From Anaerolineaceae bacterium (GTDB lineage: Bacteria > Chloroflexota > Anaerolineae > Anaerolineales > Anaerolineaceae), in NCBI GenBank assembly GCA_017417055.1, contig JAFPZX010000003.1, positions 1 through 50,001 on the forward strand: a stretch of DNA of 50,001 nt. The letters are read 5' to 3'. The position numbers were made by a program, and so were the translations under genes. The first letter of the stretch is position 1; the number at the start of each line of letters is the position of its first letter. Under the pieces are notes generated by a model that was given only the letters and a program-made list of their open reading frames with translations, did not search any database and had not been told where the DNA came from. Below, one piece after another: positions 34,930-43,572 of this stretch.

Positions 34930-36062
34930 CGATTTTGTGAATAAAAATCTTTTATTCCCTGTATAACAGCATCCGCATCTTCGGGATGAAGCCCGTAATA
35001 CATTGGCAGCCGAAGCAATCTTTCACTTTCTTTCGTCGTATATCGATCTTCACCGTTGAACCGTCCCCATTTCTGACCGGCCGGTGCTGAATGGAGTGGA
35101 ATATAGTGAAATACAGCTTCAATTTCCCGATCTTTCAAAAACCGGATCAAATTACTTCTTTCCTCAATATCCTTTACTTTGATGTAAAACATATGCGCAT
35201 TATGTTTGCAATGTTCGGGTATGAAGGGAAGGTCAATTTTATGATCGTTTGCCAGATCAGACAGTGAGTTGTAATAATAATTCCATGTGTGCATACGATC
35301 ATCTAAAATTTCAGAAGCATGCTCAAGTTGGGCGTAGAGATATGCAGCATTCAATTCGCTTGGCAGGTAGGAGGAACCAAAATCGACCCATCGGTATTTG
35401 TCCACTTTTCCGCGCCAGAATTGAGATCTGTTTGTTCCTTTTTCCCGGATAATTTCAGCTTCATCGATATATTTGGGATCGTTAATTAATAATGCTCCGC
35501 CTTCTCCCATACTGTAATTTTTGGTTTCATGAAAGCTGTAACACCCAAATTCTCCAAATGTGCCGAGTGCCTGTCCTTTGTAATAGGCAGTGACAGCTTG
35601 CGCAGCGTCTTCAACAACAAATAAATTGTATTTTTTTGCGAGACTGCATATTTTATCCATTTCACAGCCTACACCTGCGTAATGTACAGCGACAATGGCT
35701 TTTGTTTTTTCTGTAATCGCAGATTCGATAAGGTTTTCATCGATGTTCATAGTATCCGGACGGATATCTGTGAATACAATTTTTGCTCTGCGCAGAACAA
35801 ATGCGTTTGCTGTAGAGACAAATGTGTAGGAGGGCATTATAATCTCATCATCCGACTCTATTCTCAAAAGCAAAGCTGCCATTTCTAATGCGTGAGTGCA
35901 GCTTGTGGTAAGCAGTGCCTTTGGACAATGAGTGTTTTCTTCGATCCATTGATGGCATTTCTCAGTAAATTCACCATCTCCACATATTTTATGGTTCAAA
36001 ACAGCTTGATGGATTTTTTCTTCTTCTGTTCCATAAAACGGCGGCACATTAAAATCGATCAA
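34926..36062 (-). CDS. DegT/DnrJ-type sugar aminotransferase, WecE/RffA-like
   Basis: A PLP-dependent aminotransferase of 378 residues that adds an amino group to a nucleotide-linked keto sugar, probably dTDP-4-keto-6-deoxyglucose. The PLP-binding lysine is in FHETKNYSMGEGG near 182-194, and VVEDAAQAV near 150 carries the PLP-ring aspartate. MPSYTFVSTANAF near 77 is also typical of the WecE branch. It begins at TTG; GGAGG lies 4 bases before that codon. It overlaps WbqC by 4 bases. The product presumably enters surface glycans or lipopolysaccharide-like polymers. Confidence 0.9.
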   Translation of the reverse strand: MIDFNVPPFYGTEEEKIHQAVLNHKICGDGEFTEKCHQWIEENTHCPKALLTTSCTHALEMAALLLRIESDDEIIMPSYTFVSTANAFVLRRAKIVFTDIRPDTMNIDENLIESAITEKTKAIVAVHYAGVGCEMDKICSLAKKYNLFVVEDAAQAVTAYYKGQALGTFGEFGCYSFHETKNYSMGEGGALLINDPKYIDEAEIIREKGTNRSQFWRGKVDKYRWVDFGSSYLPSELNAAYLYAQLEHASEILDDRMHTWNYYYNSLSDLANDHKIDLPFIPEHCKHNAHMFYIKVKDIEERSNLIRFLKDREIEAVFHYIPLHSAPAGQKWGRFNGEDRYTTKESERLLRLPMYYGLHPEDADAVIQGIKDFYSQNR

Positions 36063-36132
36063 TTTTCCTCCGAAATGTAATTATGTAAGCAGCGAATAAA
36101 TTTTTATTATTCAAATGCACCATATCAAGATT

Positions 36133-36168
36133 TTTTGGGGACTGTCCACAAAGGGACAGACCCCAAAA
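36133..36168. repeat. REP-like hairpin, GGGGACTGTCC type
   Basis: TTTTGGGGACTGTCC (36133-36147) faces GGACAGACCCCAAAA (36154-36168) with a single mismatch and a short loop. Elements with this GGGGTCTGTCCC core are dispersed in many bacterial genomes and often linked to REP-associated transposases. No transposase is next to it. It lies in the 139-bp gap between the WecE-type gene and malic enzyme and could also slow transcription leaving malic enzyme. Confidence 0.6.
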
Positions 36169-36201
36169 TAAATTCACTGTATAGTTAGTTACGTGTAAAA
36201 A

Positions 36202-37377
36202 TCATATGCGGGCAACGCCGGATTTACGGGCTGCTTCTGCAACTGCTTTGGCAACAGCTTCACCGACTCGCGGATCAAATGCCTTTGGAATGATATAGTC
36301 TGCGGAAAGCTCTTCCGGTGAAATCAAATCTTCCAAAGCCTTCGCGGCAGCCAATTTCATCTCCTCATTAATATCTCTGGCGCGAACATCAAAAGTACCG
36401 CGGAAGATACCGGGAAAAGCCAGAACATTATTGATCTGGTTCGGGAAGTCACTGCGGCCGGTTGCGATTACAGCAGCTCCGCCCGCCTTCGCGTCATCCG
36501 GGAAAATTTCCGGTGTCGGGTTAGCGCAGGCAAAAATGATCGGATCTTTTGCCATGGTCTTAACCATATCCGTGGTAACAAGTCCCGGAGAAGAAACACC
36601 AATGAAAACATCCGCGCCGACAAGCATATCGGCAAGAGAGCCTTCCCGATGATCCGGATTGGTGATTTCAGCCATTTCTTCCTTGATCCAGTTCATACCT
36701 TTTTCGCGGCCTTTATAAATAGCACCGGTCCGGTCGCAAAGTGTAACATTTTTGAAACCGGCAGAAAGCAGAAGCTTGCAGATAGAAATTGCAGCTGCAC
36801 CGGCGCCGGACATAACTACACGAACATCTTCCTTTTTCTTCCCGACAACCTTCAGCGCATTGCTGAGACCGGCAAGGGTGATTACAGCAGTTCCATGCTG
36901 GTCATCATGGAAAATCGGAATATCACATTTTTCTTTGAGCTTCCTCTCGATTTCAAAACAGCGAGGCGCGGAAATATCTTCCAGGTTAATTCCACCGAAT
37001 GATCCTGAAATCAAATAAACAGTATTTACAAATTCATCAACATCATGGGTTTTTACACAGAGAGGGAAGGCATCCACACCGCCGAAGGACTTGAACAGAA
37101 CGCATTTCCCTTCCATAACCGGCATACCAGCCTCCGGTCCGATATCACCGAGACCGAGAACTGCTGAACCGTCGGTAATAACTGCGCAAAGATTATGACG
37201 GCGGGTCAAATCATAGCTCTTGTCGATATCTTTTTGAATTTCAAGACAAGGCTGAGCAACACCGGGCGTATAGGCCAAAGAAAGATCTTCTTTTGTCTTT
37301 ACTGGAACAGTAGCTACAACTTCGATTTTACCTTTCCACTCATTGTGGAGACGTAATGACTCTTTTGCGTAATCCAT
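36202..37377 (-). CDS. Malic enzyme (NAD(P)-dependent, short form)
   Basis: Decarboxylates malate to pyruvate with reduction of NAD(P)+. The 391-residue protein is the bacterial short form lacking a phosphotransacetylase tail. Landmarks are LSLAYTPGVAQPC near 32-44 and TDGSAVLGLGDIG near 68. The metal-ligand aspartates are in IFHDDQHGTA near 134, and the Rossmann motif MSGAGAAAISI is near 167. ISSPG-like VSSPGLVT and FACANPTPEI follow. GAGGAT lies 9 bases before the ATG. Cofactor preference is not settled by sequence reading. Confidence 0.94.
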   Translation of the reverse strand: MDYAKESLRLHNEWKGKIEVVATVPVKTKEDLSLAYTPGVAQPCLEIQKDIDKSYDLTRRHNLCAVITDGSAVLGLGDIGPEAGMPVMEGKCVLFKSFGGVDAFPLCVKTHDVDEFVNTVYLISGSFGGINLEDISAPRCFEIERKLKEKCDIPIFHDDQHGTAVITLAGLSNALKVVGKKKEDVRVVMSGAGAAAISICKLLLSAGFKNVTLCDRTGAIYKGREKGMNWIKEEMAEITNPDHREGSLADMLVGADVFIGVSSPGLVTTDMVKTMAKDPIIFACANPTPEIFPDDAKAGGAAVIATGRSDFPNQINNVLAFPGIFRGTFDVRARDINEEMKLAAAKALEDLISPEELSADYIIPKAFDPRVGEAVAKAVAEAARKSGVARI

Positions 37378-37419
37378 GTTTTATAATCCTCACTTTTTTC
37401 TGCCGAAAGTACGGCGTTT

Positions 37420-39108
37420 TTATAATCTTGTTAATGATCGGTATTTAGTCCGATGTGGTGTATCTGCTTCAATACCGAGACGCTTCCTGCGGTCTTCTTC
37501 ATATTGAGTATAATTCCCATCGAAGAAACGAACTTCGGAATCGTTTTCGAAAGCCAGAATGTGCGTTGCCACGCGGTCGAGGAACCAGCGGTCATGGGAA
37601 ATCACCAGAGCGCAGCCGGCGAAGTTTTCCAGTCCTTCTTCCAGTGCCCGGATGGTGTTGACATCCAGATCATTTGTAGGTTCGTCAAGCAGCAGCACAT
37701 TAGCCTCACTTTTCAGTGTCTGCGCAAGCTGAACGCGGTTCCGTTCACCGCCTGAGAGTACGCCTACTTTTTTCTGCTGATCCGCACCGGAGAAATTGAA
37801 CCGGGCAACATATGCGCGCGAGTTTACTTTTCTGCCTCCGATGGTAATTTCATCCTGTCCGCCGGATATAACTTCCCAGATGTTTTTGTTCGGATCCAGT
37901 GAATCGCGGCTTTGGTTCATATACCCAAGACGCACGGTTTCGCCCAACCGGATCGTCCCGCTTGTCGGCTGCTCTTCACCTGCAATCATTCGGAAAAGAG
38001 TGGTTTTTCCCGCTCCGTTTGGTCCGATGATGCCGATAACGCCGCCGGGAGGAAGGTTGAAAGTAACATGTTCAACAAGGATCCGGTCACCGAATACTTT
38101 GCTGACATCATTCATTTCGATCACGAGGTTGCCAAGACGCGGACCGGGGGGAATGAACAGCTGCAGTTCGGATGCTTCTTTTTCAACATCCTGGTTCAGA
38201 AGCTTTTCATAGGAGGCAATACGGGCTTTTGATTTCGCATGCTGCCCTTTGGGCGACATATGAATCCAGTCAAGCTCTCGCTGTAATGTACGCTGCCGTT
38301 CGGATTCTGTTTTTTCTTCCAATGAAAGTCTGCGCTTTTTCTGTTCCAGCCAGGATGAATAATTACCCTGGAATGGAATTCCTTCACCCCGGTCGAGTTC
38401 GAGAATCCAGCCGGCCACATGGTCCAAAAAGTAACGGTCATGTGTTACCGCAATTACAGTCCCTTCATATTGCTGCAAATGCCGTTCCAGCCAGGCGACA
38501 GCTTCAGCGTCAAGGTGGTTTGTTGGTTCATCCAGTAGCAGGATGTCAGGCTTTTGCAGGAGAAGGCGGCACAGTGCAACTCTGCGGCGTTCACCACCGG
38601 AAAGAACGTTGACCGGTGTGTCGCCCGGAGGACAGCGAAGTGCATCCATTGCCATTTCCAGTCTGGAATCAATATCCCATGCATCAAGCTGGTCGATCCG
38701 TTCCTGAATTTTCCCCTGTTTTTCGATGAGTTCATTCATTTCATCATCACTCATCGGTTCTGCAAAGCGGTTGCTCAGTTCTTCAAACTCCTTGACCAGG
38801 TTTACAGCTTCCTGTGCACCTTCTTCTACGACTTCCTTTACGGTTTTATTACAGTCAAGCAAAGGCTCCTGTTCGAGATACCCTATTGTATATCCGGGAG
38901 ATAGGTGAGTTTCTCCGATAAAGTCTTTGTCAACGCCGGCAAATATTTTGAGCAGAGAACTTTTCCCTGATCCGTTCAGACCGATGACACCGATTTTCGC
39001 ACCGTAGAAATAGGAAATATAGATGTTTTTGAGTACAACTTTTTTGTCATACTGCTTGGAAACACCGATCATAGAATAGATAATTTTATTATTCGGTTCG
39101 CCTGCCAT
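37420..39108 (-). CDS. ettA: Energy-dependent translational throttle, ABC-F protein EttA
   Basis: A 562-residue soluble ABC-F ATPase that binds the ribosome E-site and gates elongation according to the ADP/ATP ratio. There are two nucleotide-binding domains: Walker A GLNGSGKSS near 43 and GPNGAGKTT near 355. The signatures are LSGGERRRVALCR and LSGGERNRVQLAQ, and both Walker B motifs end in DEPTN. Between them lies the long charged linker that contacts tRNA. The 562-residue length and the N-terminal region match EttA rather than Uup. Only a weak ribosome site (GGTGAT) precedes the ATG. It lies 11 bases after the coiled-coil gene. Confidence 0.93.
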   Translation of the reverse strand: MAGEPNNKIIYSMIGVSKQYDKKVVLKNIYISYFYGAKIGVIGLNGSGKSSLLKIFAGVDKDFIGETHLSPGYTIGYLEQEPLLDCNKTVKEVVEEGAQEAVNLVKEFEELSNRFAEPMSDDEMNELIEKQGKIQERIDQLDAWDIDSRLEMAMDALRCPPGDTPVNVLSGGERRRVALCRLLLQKPDILLLDEPTNHLDAEAVAWLERHLQQYEGTVIAVTHDRYFLDHVAGWILELDRGEGIPFQGNYSSWLEQKKRRLSLEEKTESERQRTLQRELDWIHMSPKGQHAKSKARIASYEKLLNQDVEKEASELQLFIPPGPRLGNLVIEMNDVSKVFGDRILVEHVTFNLPPGGVIGIIGPNGAGKTTLFRMIAGEEQPTSGTIRLGETVRLGYMNQSRDSLDPNKNIWEVISGGQDEITIGGRKVNSRAYVARFNFSGADQQKKVGVLSGGERNRVQLAQTLKSEANVLLLDEPTNDLDVNTIRALEEGLENFAGCALVISHDRWFLDRVATHILAFENDSEVRFFDGNYTQYEEDRRKRLGIEADTPHRTKYRSLTRL

Positions 39109-39119
39109 ATATCACCGTG

Positions 39120-40199
39120 TTATCTCAGAAAAAATGCGAAGAGACCTAAAAAGAATGAAAACACACAGCATCCTGCCAGGAGCAATGCAGCAGCAACACC
39201 AAGGATGATCCAAAGCGTTTTATTATCCTTTTTCTCTTCTCTATCGACTGCAGTATTTCTCACACCGCTTCCGCCAACGGGTTGAACTTCATCGACGGGT
39301 TGATATGGGTCTTCGTCTGAAATGGGAGCGGATGCGGATTCACGCACGTAGGTTTTCGGAACGTACTGCGGAATAGAAGGCTCATGAGGGGTGACCGGAA
39401 GCGGCTCCAGGTTATCTTTGACATCATTAAATGTCTCATGAACTTCTTCTACCGCGTCTTTTGCACTCTCTTTGGCTACTTCGTAAGAACTTTCAAATTG
39501 TTCTTTTGCCTCAGCAGCTTTGTCTGATACATTTTGGCCCAAGTGAGCAAATTCCTCTTTCACTTCTTCATGATGTTTGTCAACTTCTGCTTTTACAGTT
39601 TCTGCGTTTTCAATCATCGAATCAAGAGCTTCTTCGCTTTTCTGATGAAAATCGTTCACGGATTCATTTACGTTTGATGTAAATTCTTCCGTTTTTTCCT
39701 GAATTGCGGATTTTGCATCATCCATTGATTCGTTTATGCTGTCAACGATTTCTTCACGTTTGTTTTCAATGTTATCGGAAACATTTTCAAATGACTCGCG
39801 GATGTCACTGCTGGCAGAATCCATCATTCCCCGAAGGTCATCAAGCTTGTTGTTGATACCGGCAGAAATTTCATCGCGTTTTTCTTCAAGAGAATCTATC
39901 GCTGTATCAATTATCTCATTCCGCTCATCTGCTTTTTCTGTGATCTTTTCGATGGTTTCCTTTGCCTGATCATGGAAGCTTTGAGCTGCATCTTCAAATT
40001 TGTGTTCAGCAGCTGCTTCAGCCTCACTTACTTTATCCAAGAATTCCTGATGTTTTTCTTCAATAGCATCAGACGCAGCGTGGACAGATTCGTCAATATC
40101 TTTTTTTGCGAAATCCACAGTATCTTTAAAGTCATCAATGTTTTCGCGGATATTTGAAGTTATCTCATCCTTCTTTTCTTCAAATGAATCCTTATCCAT
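39120..40199 (-). CDS. Long amphipathic helical protein with C-terminal membrane anchor
   Basis: Residues 1-265 are almost entirely charged amphipathic helix with repeating units of about 33 residues built around E-E-K-x-(D/E)-E-I followed by D-D or D-x-x-D. Units begin near residues 7, 47, 103 and 147. The composition, rich in Glu, Lys, Asp and Ala and free of Pro and Cys, resembles apolipoprotein- or LEA-like helices. A Pro-rich spacer (about 270-330) and a single membrane helix near 333-357 follow, so the helical part is probably cytoplasmic. No known family was recognised. GAGGAC lies 5 bases before the ATG. It lies between pfkB-type and ettA genes. Confidence 0.75.
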   Translation of the reverse strand: MDKDSFEEKKDEITSNIRENIDDFKDTVDFAKKDIDESVHAASDAIEEKHQEFLDKVSEAEAAAEHKFEDAAQSFHDQAKETIEKITEKADERNEIIDTAIDSLEEKRDEISAGINNKLDDLRGMMDSASSDIRESFENVSDNIENKREEIVDSINESMDDAKSAIQEKTEEFTSNVNESVNDFHQKSEEALDSMIENAETVKAEVDKHHEEVKEEFAHLGQNVSDKAAEAKEQFESSYEVAKESAKDAVEEVHETFNDVKDNLEPLPVTPHEPSIPQYVPKTYVRESASAPISDEDPYQPVDEVQPVGGSGVRNTAVDREEKKDNKTLWIILGVAAALLLAGCCVFSFFLGLFAFFLR

Positions 40200-40208
40200 A
40201 ATGTCCTC

Positions 40209-41090
40209 TTATTCGCCGAATACGATATTCGGATCAAATCTCTCCGGATCAATGTCACCGGACCACGGTCCGGGAACTTCCTGCTTCATGCTGGTGATAA
40301 TACCGGCAATTTGGCACGCGCGTTCCGGATCATGTTTAATGCGTGAACCAATATAAGAAGTGATGCAGGTGTCGCCGCGGCCTGTTCTGCCGGAGAGGTT
40401 CTTCGGTCTGAACGGGGCACGATAGAATTTGCCGTCCGCGTAAACCAGGACTTCTTTTTTCTGTGTGACGACGATTTCTTTCGGACCATATCCGGCCAAA
40501 ATCTTTGCCGCTTTTTCGAGGTCTTTTTCACCGGTCAGGTGTTCTGCTTCAGCACTGTCCACTTTCAGGAAGGTAACGTGTTTCAGACATTCGTCCATAT
40601 CTTTCCATGGCTTGAACAGGAGATCATCACCTTCAGGAACACGGACAAACCCCTGTGCATCCAATGCGATTGGAGCCTTTTTGGATAGTTTTACCAATGT
40701 ATCAAGACTGATCTCACCAGCAATGATCGGCAAAATTGCAATGATTTTTGCATTGACATCCGGGATATCTTCGTAGGGAATTTCACCTGCAAAGCCAAAC
40801 AATTTGCATATGCGGTGATCCATATCAGCAGAATTATAAATGTTGATGCAGCCGGAGGATTGTGGAGCCGGATGCAGATCAAATTCAATGCCCATATCCA
40901 TCAGCGGTTGCAGGCTCGGAAAATCTTCCGGATTACCGCGGGAAGCGACACCGACTTCCAAACCCAAACGACGCAGGACAACCGCGCCATAATATACCGC
41001 TCCTCCGGCACAAATTTCTTCCTGTCCGTCAACGACAATCTTATCTTTGGCAAAATGGCCAACCATTAAAATATCCAAATCTTTTTTCAT
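40209..41090 (-). CDS. PfkB-family carbohydrate kinase
   Basis: A 293-residue ribokinase-fold enzyme that phosphorylates a sugar or nucleoside. The N-terminal (A)GGAVYYGA segment near 29-36 is the substrate-binding GG motif. The anion-hole motif reads GRTGRGDTC near 235-243, with the catalytic aspartate kept but GAGD altered to GRGD. It lacks the usual second signature in clear form, so the substrate is unknown. AGGAGG lies upstream of the ATG. It is followed after 9 bases by the coiled-coil protein gene. Confidence 0.85.
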   Translation of the reverse strand: MKKDLDILMVGHFAKDKIVVDGQEEICAGGAVYYGAVVLRRLGLEVGVASRGNPEDFPSLQPLMDMGIEFDLHPAPQSSGCINIYNSADMDHRICKLFGFAGEIPYEDIPDVNAKIIAILPIIAGEISLDTLVKLSKKAPIALDAQGFVRVPEGDDLLFKPWKDMDECLKHVTFLKVDSAEAEHLTGEKDLEKAAKILAGYGPKEIVVTQKKEVLVYADGKFYRAPFRPKNLSGRTGRGDTCITSYIGSRIKHDPERACQIAGIITSMKQEVPGPWSGDIDPERFDPNIVFGE

Positions 41091-41110
41091 TTTTCTTTTT
41101 CCTCCTTTGA

Positions 41111-42061
41111 TTATGGCTGCGGAGTCTGGTACATTACTCCATCATAAAAACAATACTTAAATTCCTCACGATCGGAAAACTCTACACAAAACGAATAACA
41201 ATCCTGAAGCTTACTGCGTTCCGGATCGATACACATCCAGGCTAAACTGTCCGGAGTGGCTGTGATACCATCCGGAGAATAATAGGTAGGTGTAATCGTT
41301 GCAGTCAATGTCGCGATGGGTGTTACATATGAATGATCCCCGACTGATAGAATATAATCAAATCTTCCGAAAACATTTCCATAGGAATCCTGAATCTGGA
41401 AATTTTCCGGATAATTCCCTTGTTGTGCCGGAGCCGCCAGATATATTGAAATCAATGCGGTTCCGCCGGGCGCAACCGGATATGGCAGGTTATATTCTTT
41501 CGTTACTGCCATTGCGACATTGCTGATGTCTATGATTTTATAATTGGTTTGCCAGGTCGTTGTTCCGCTGTTGCGGAGCGTAACATCGAGATGGATCGCT
41601 TCACCCGGTAAAACAGTTGCGCCATTAACCGGATTGAAGCCGGCAACCTCCATTGCATCCTTCATTCCTCCCTGGTTGGCGACAGGTAATGCAGTTGGAA
41701 TTGATGAAACAGGCTGCACATTGTATGTATCATTTATTGTATCATTTGAAGGTGAATCAGGCCGTATAATGATAGACCCTGCTTCACCGCGTTTTTCGAC
41801 ACCGAGTATGATCGGTGTCACAGTTGGTTCTCCTGTCTGTGGTTCGGTCCATACAGCCTGCGAAGATGTCCGCGGACGGGAAATAGTCTCGTCAGTATTA
41901 TTCTGAAGGTTCGAATTATTTGATGTTTCACCATTATTTCCGTTATTATTTATTCCTGACACAGTTTCTTTACCGGGTAAATTTTTGCAGGATGTAAGAA
42001 ACAGCAGCAGCGAAAACAGCATTATGATCCTTTTATTGATGGTAAAGAAGTTTTTATTCAT
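41111..42061 (-). CDS. Lipoprotein with NBR1-type Ig domain (second of a tandem pair)
   Basis: A 316-residue lipoprotein (LTSC, Cys25) with a low-complexity Asn/Thr-rich linker. Its Ig-like domain near 150-235 carries the pattern LRNSGTTTWQTNYKI, then VAPGGTALISIYLAAP and GNYPENFQIQD, as in the NBR1 FW domain. The C-terminus has a cysteine module (WMC, DCYSFC, YCFYD) shared with the upstream paralogue. It probably acts on the cell surface in binding. Its start ATGAATAA overlaps the stop of the paralogue by 8 bases. No ribosome site of its own is obvious. Confidence 0.85.
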   Translation of the reverse strand: MNKNFFTINKRIIMLFSLLLFLTSCKNLPGKETVSGINNNGNNGETSNNSNLQNNTDETISRPRTSSQAVWTEPQTGEPTVTPIILGVEKRGEAGSIIIRPDSPSNDTINDTYNVQPVSSIPTALPVANQGGMKDAMEVAGFNPVNGATVLPGEAIHLDVTLRNSGTTTWQTNYKIIDISNVAMAVTKEYNLPYPVAPGGTALISIYLAAPAQQGNYPENFQIQDSYGNVFGRFDYILSVGDHSYVTPIATLTATITPTYYSPDGITATPDSLAWMCIDPERSKLQDCYSFCVEFSDREEFKYCFYDGVMYQTPQP

Positions 42062-42998
42062 ATGTTATGATTTCTCCATTTACATAACAATTGAGACCTG
42101 TTTCATGCATATGCTGTACTGTTTCAATTGTGCAATAATCAAAACATCCATCTCCCTGGATCAGACTGCGTTCAGCGGAACTGCACATCCATTCCAATGA
42201 GGATGGTGTTGCGGTAAAAAGCAATTCAGGAGCCTGGGTGACAAAGGTTTGATCCCCAACGATGGTAATGTAATTCACATAATAAAACGGTATTCCATCC
42301 GGATTTTCGAGCGTCCAGGTTGTTTTGTATGTTCCTTCAGCCGCAGGAGCTACCGCGGGCATCGTAACGGTCAATATTCCTCCCGGCTCTACTGTATCTG
42401 TGATTGCGTAACTGGATTGTTCAGCTAATTGGATTCCGTCGCTGTAATAAAATCGATATTTCCCGGACCAGGTGGTGGTTCCGCTGTTTTTTAATTGCCA
42501 GGTCAGATAAAAGCGCTGCCCGGGAACGAATTGATTCGGGCTGGGCAATGATGCGGCAAAATCAGCTTTATCGGGAAACACAACGGTAGCAGTCGGCAGA
42601 ACAGGGGTGGATGTTGGAAGAACTTCTTCCTCTCTGCGGATCATCATTCCATCAAATCCCGTTTCAGTTACTGACCCATTATTGCGGATAATCATCACAT
42701 CATCAGTATTATTCGAATTTTCAGTTTCATCATAGCGAAGGATCATAAAATCATCCGAATTTTCAGTTGGGATCGGTACTTCTGTCGCTGTCGGAAGCGG
42801 TGTGCTGGTATCTGTCGGAACCGGAGTAAACGTAGCGGTTGCCGTTGGCATTGCTTCATAGGTTTGAGTAAGGTGCATGGCAGCGGTCTGTTCCAGCATC
42901 TTATAATCTACAGCCTGTTTTTGGGAATGTAAGGTACAGGATGAAAGAAACATCCCGCTGATTATCGATAAAAGAATGAAAAACTCTCTCCTAACCAT
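42054..42998 (-). CDS. Lipoprotein with NBR1-type Ig domain (first of a tandem pair)
   Basis: A 314-residue lipoprotein (LSSC, Cys21) with a Thr/Pro-rich wall-spanning linker (PTATATFTPVPTDTSTPLPT). Three short repeats follow that read D-x-M-I-(L/I)-R, near residues 83, 100 and 115. The NBR1-type Ig domain follows near 165-255 (LKNSGTTTWSGKYRF, GTYKTTW), then a C-terminal cysteine module (WMC, GCFDYC, NCYVNG). It is the leader gene of the pair. AAGGAG lies about 9 bases before the ATG. The function is unknown; the layout suggests a surface-exposed binding protein. Confidence 0.85.
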   Translation of the reverse strand: MVRREFFILLSIISGMFLSSCTLHSQKQAVDYKMLEQTAAMHLTQTYEAMPTATATFTPVPTDTSTPLPTATEVPIPTENSDDFMILRYDETENSNNTDDVMIIRNNGSVTETGFDGMMIRREEEVLPTSTPVLPTATVVFPDKADFAASLPSPNQFVPGQRFYLTWQLKNSGTTTWSGKYRFYYSDGIQLAEQSSYAITDTVEPGGILTVTMPAVAPAAEGTYKTTWTLENPDGIPFYYVNYITIVGDQTFVTQAPELLFTATPSSLEWMCSSAERSLIQGDGCFDYCTIETVQHMHETGLNCYVNGEIITYE

Positions 42999-43040
42999 TT
43001 TTCATCTCTCCTTACAAAGATATACAGTACATTATATCAG

Positions 43041-43075
43041 AAAAATAAAAAAATAGGGCTGCCGGAAAGCAACCC
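43041..43075 (-). terminator. Terminator of mscL
   Basis: On the minus strand GGGTTGC and GCAGCCC form a short stem with one mismatch and a six-base loop, followed directly by TATTTTTTTATTTTT. It lies 36 bases beyond the mscL stop. Confidence 0.75.
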
Positions 43076-43110
43076 ATATAAAATAATTTCGATAGATACC
43101 GGAATAAGAA

Positions 43111-43557
43111 TTATTTCGATTTTTTGAGGGAGTCGCGGATCTCTCTGAGCAGCAAAACTTCTTCACTGGGCGCAGCGGGAGCTTCTTCCTTCTTTGCTTC
43201 CTCAGCTTTCTTCGTAGCAAGTGCTGTGGCTTTGTTTGCGGCTTTCATAATGGCGAACAGAACCAGTGCAATGATGAAGAAATTGATAACAGCGCTGATG
43301 AAGTGGCCGATAGTGATCATCGGAGCACCGGCAGCCTGAGCCTGAGCAAAGGATTCATATTTCTCACCTGTGAGCGGAATATACCAGTTGTTGAAGGATA
43401 CTCCGGAAAGCAGACGGCCGATGACAGGCATAATCACGTCATTGATCAATGAATTTACGATATCATTGAAAGCGCCGCCGATGATAATACCGATCGCCAT
43501 GCTGAGAACGTTGCCTTTAGAAATAAAGGTTTTAAACTCTTCAAAAAATTTTTTCAT
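43111..43557 (-). CDS. mscL: Large-conductance mechanosensitive channel
   Basis: MscL is a homopentameric membrane pore that opens under membrane tension to release osmolytes. The 148-residue protein has the conserved first helix: FISKGNVLSMAIGIIIGGAF near 12-31, then DIVNSLINDVIMP. The periplasmic loop spans about 55-80, the second helix is near 82-108, and the cytoplasmic helix is Lys/Glu-rich and ends LLLREIRDSLKKSK. It lies 15 bases after prfB, so it may share its transcript, and ends at a terminator. Confidence 0.95.
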   Translation of the reverse strand: MKKFFEEFKTFISKGNVLSMAIGIIIGGAFNDIVNSLINDVIMPVIGRLLSGVSFNNWYIPLTGEKYESFAQAQAAGAPMITIGHFISAVINFFIIALVLFAIMKAANKATALATKKAEEAKKEEAPAAPSEEVLLLREIRDSLKKSK

Positions 43558-43572
43558 AATACACTCCTCTTT

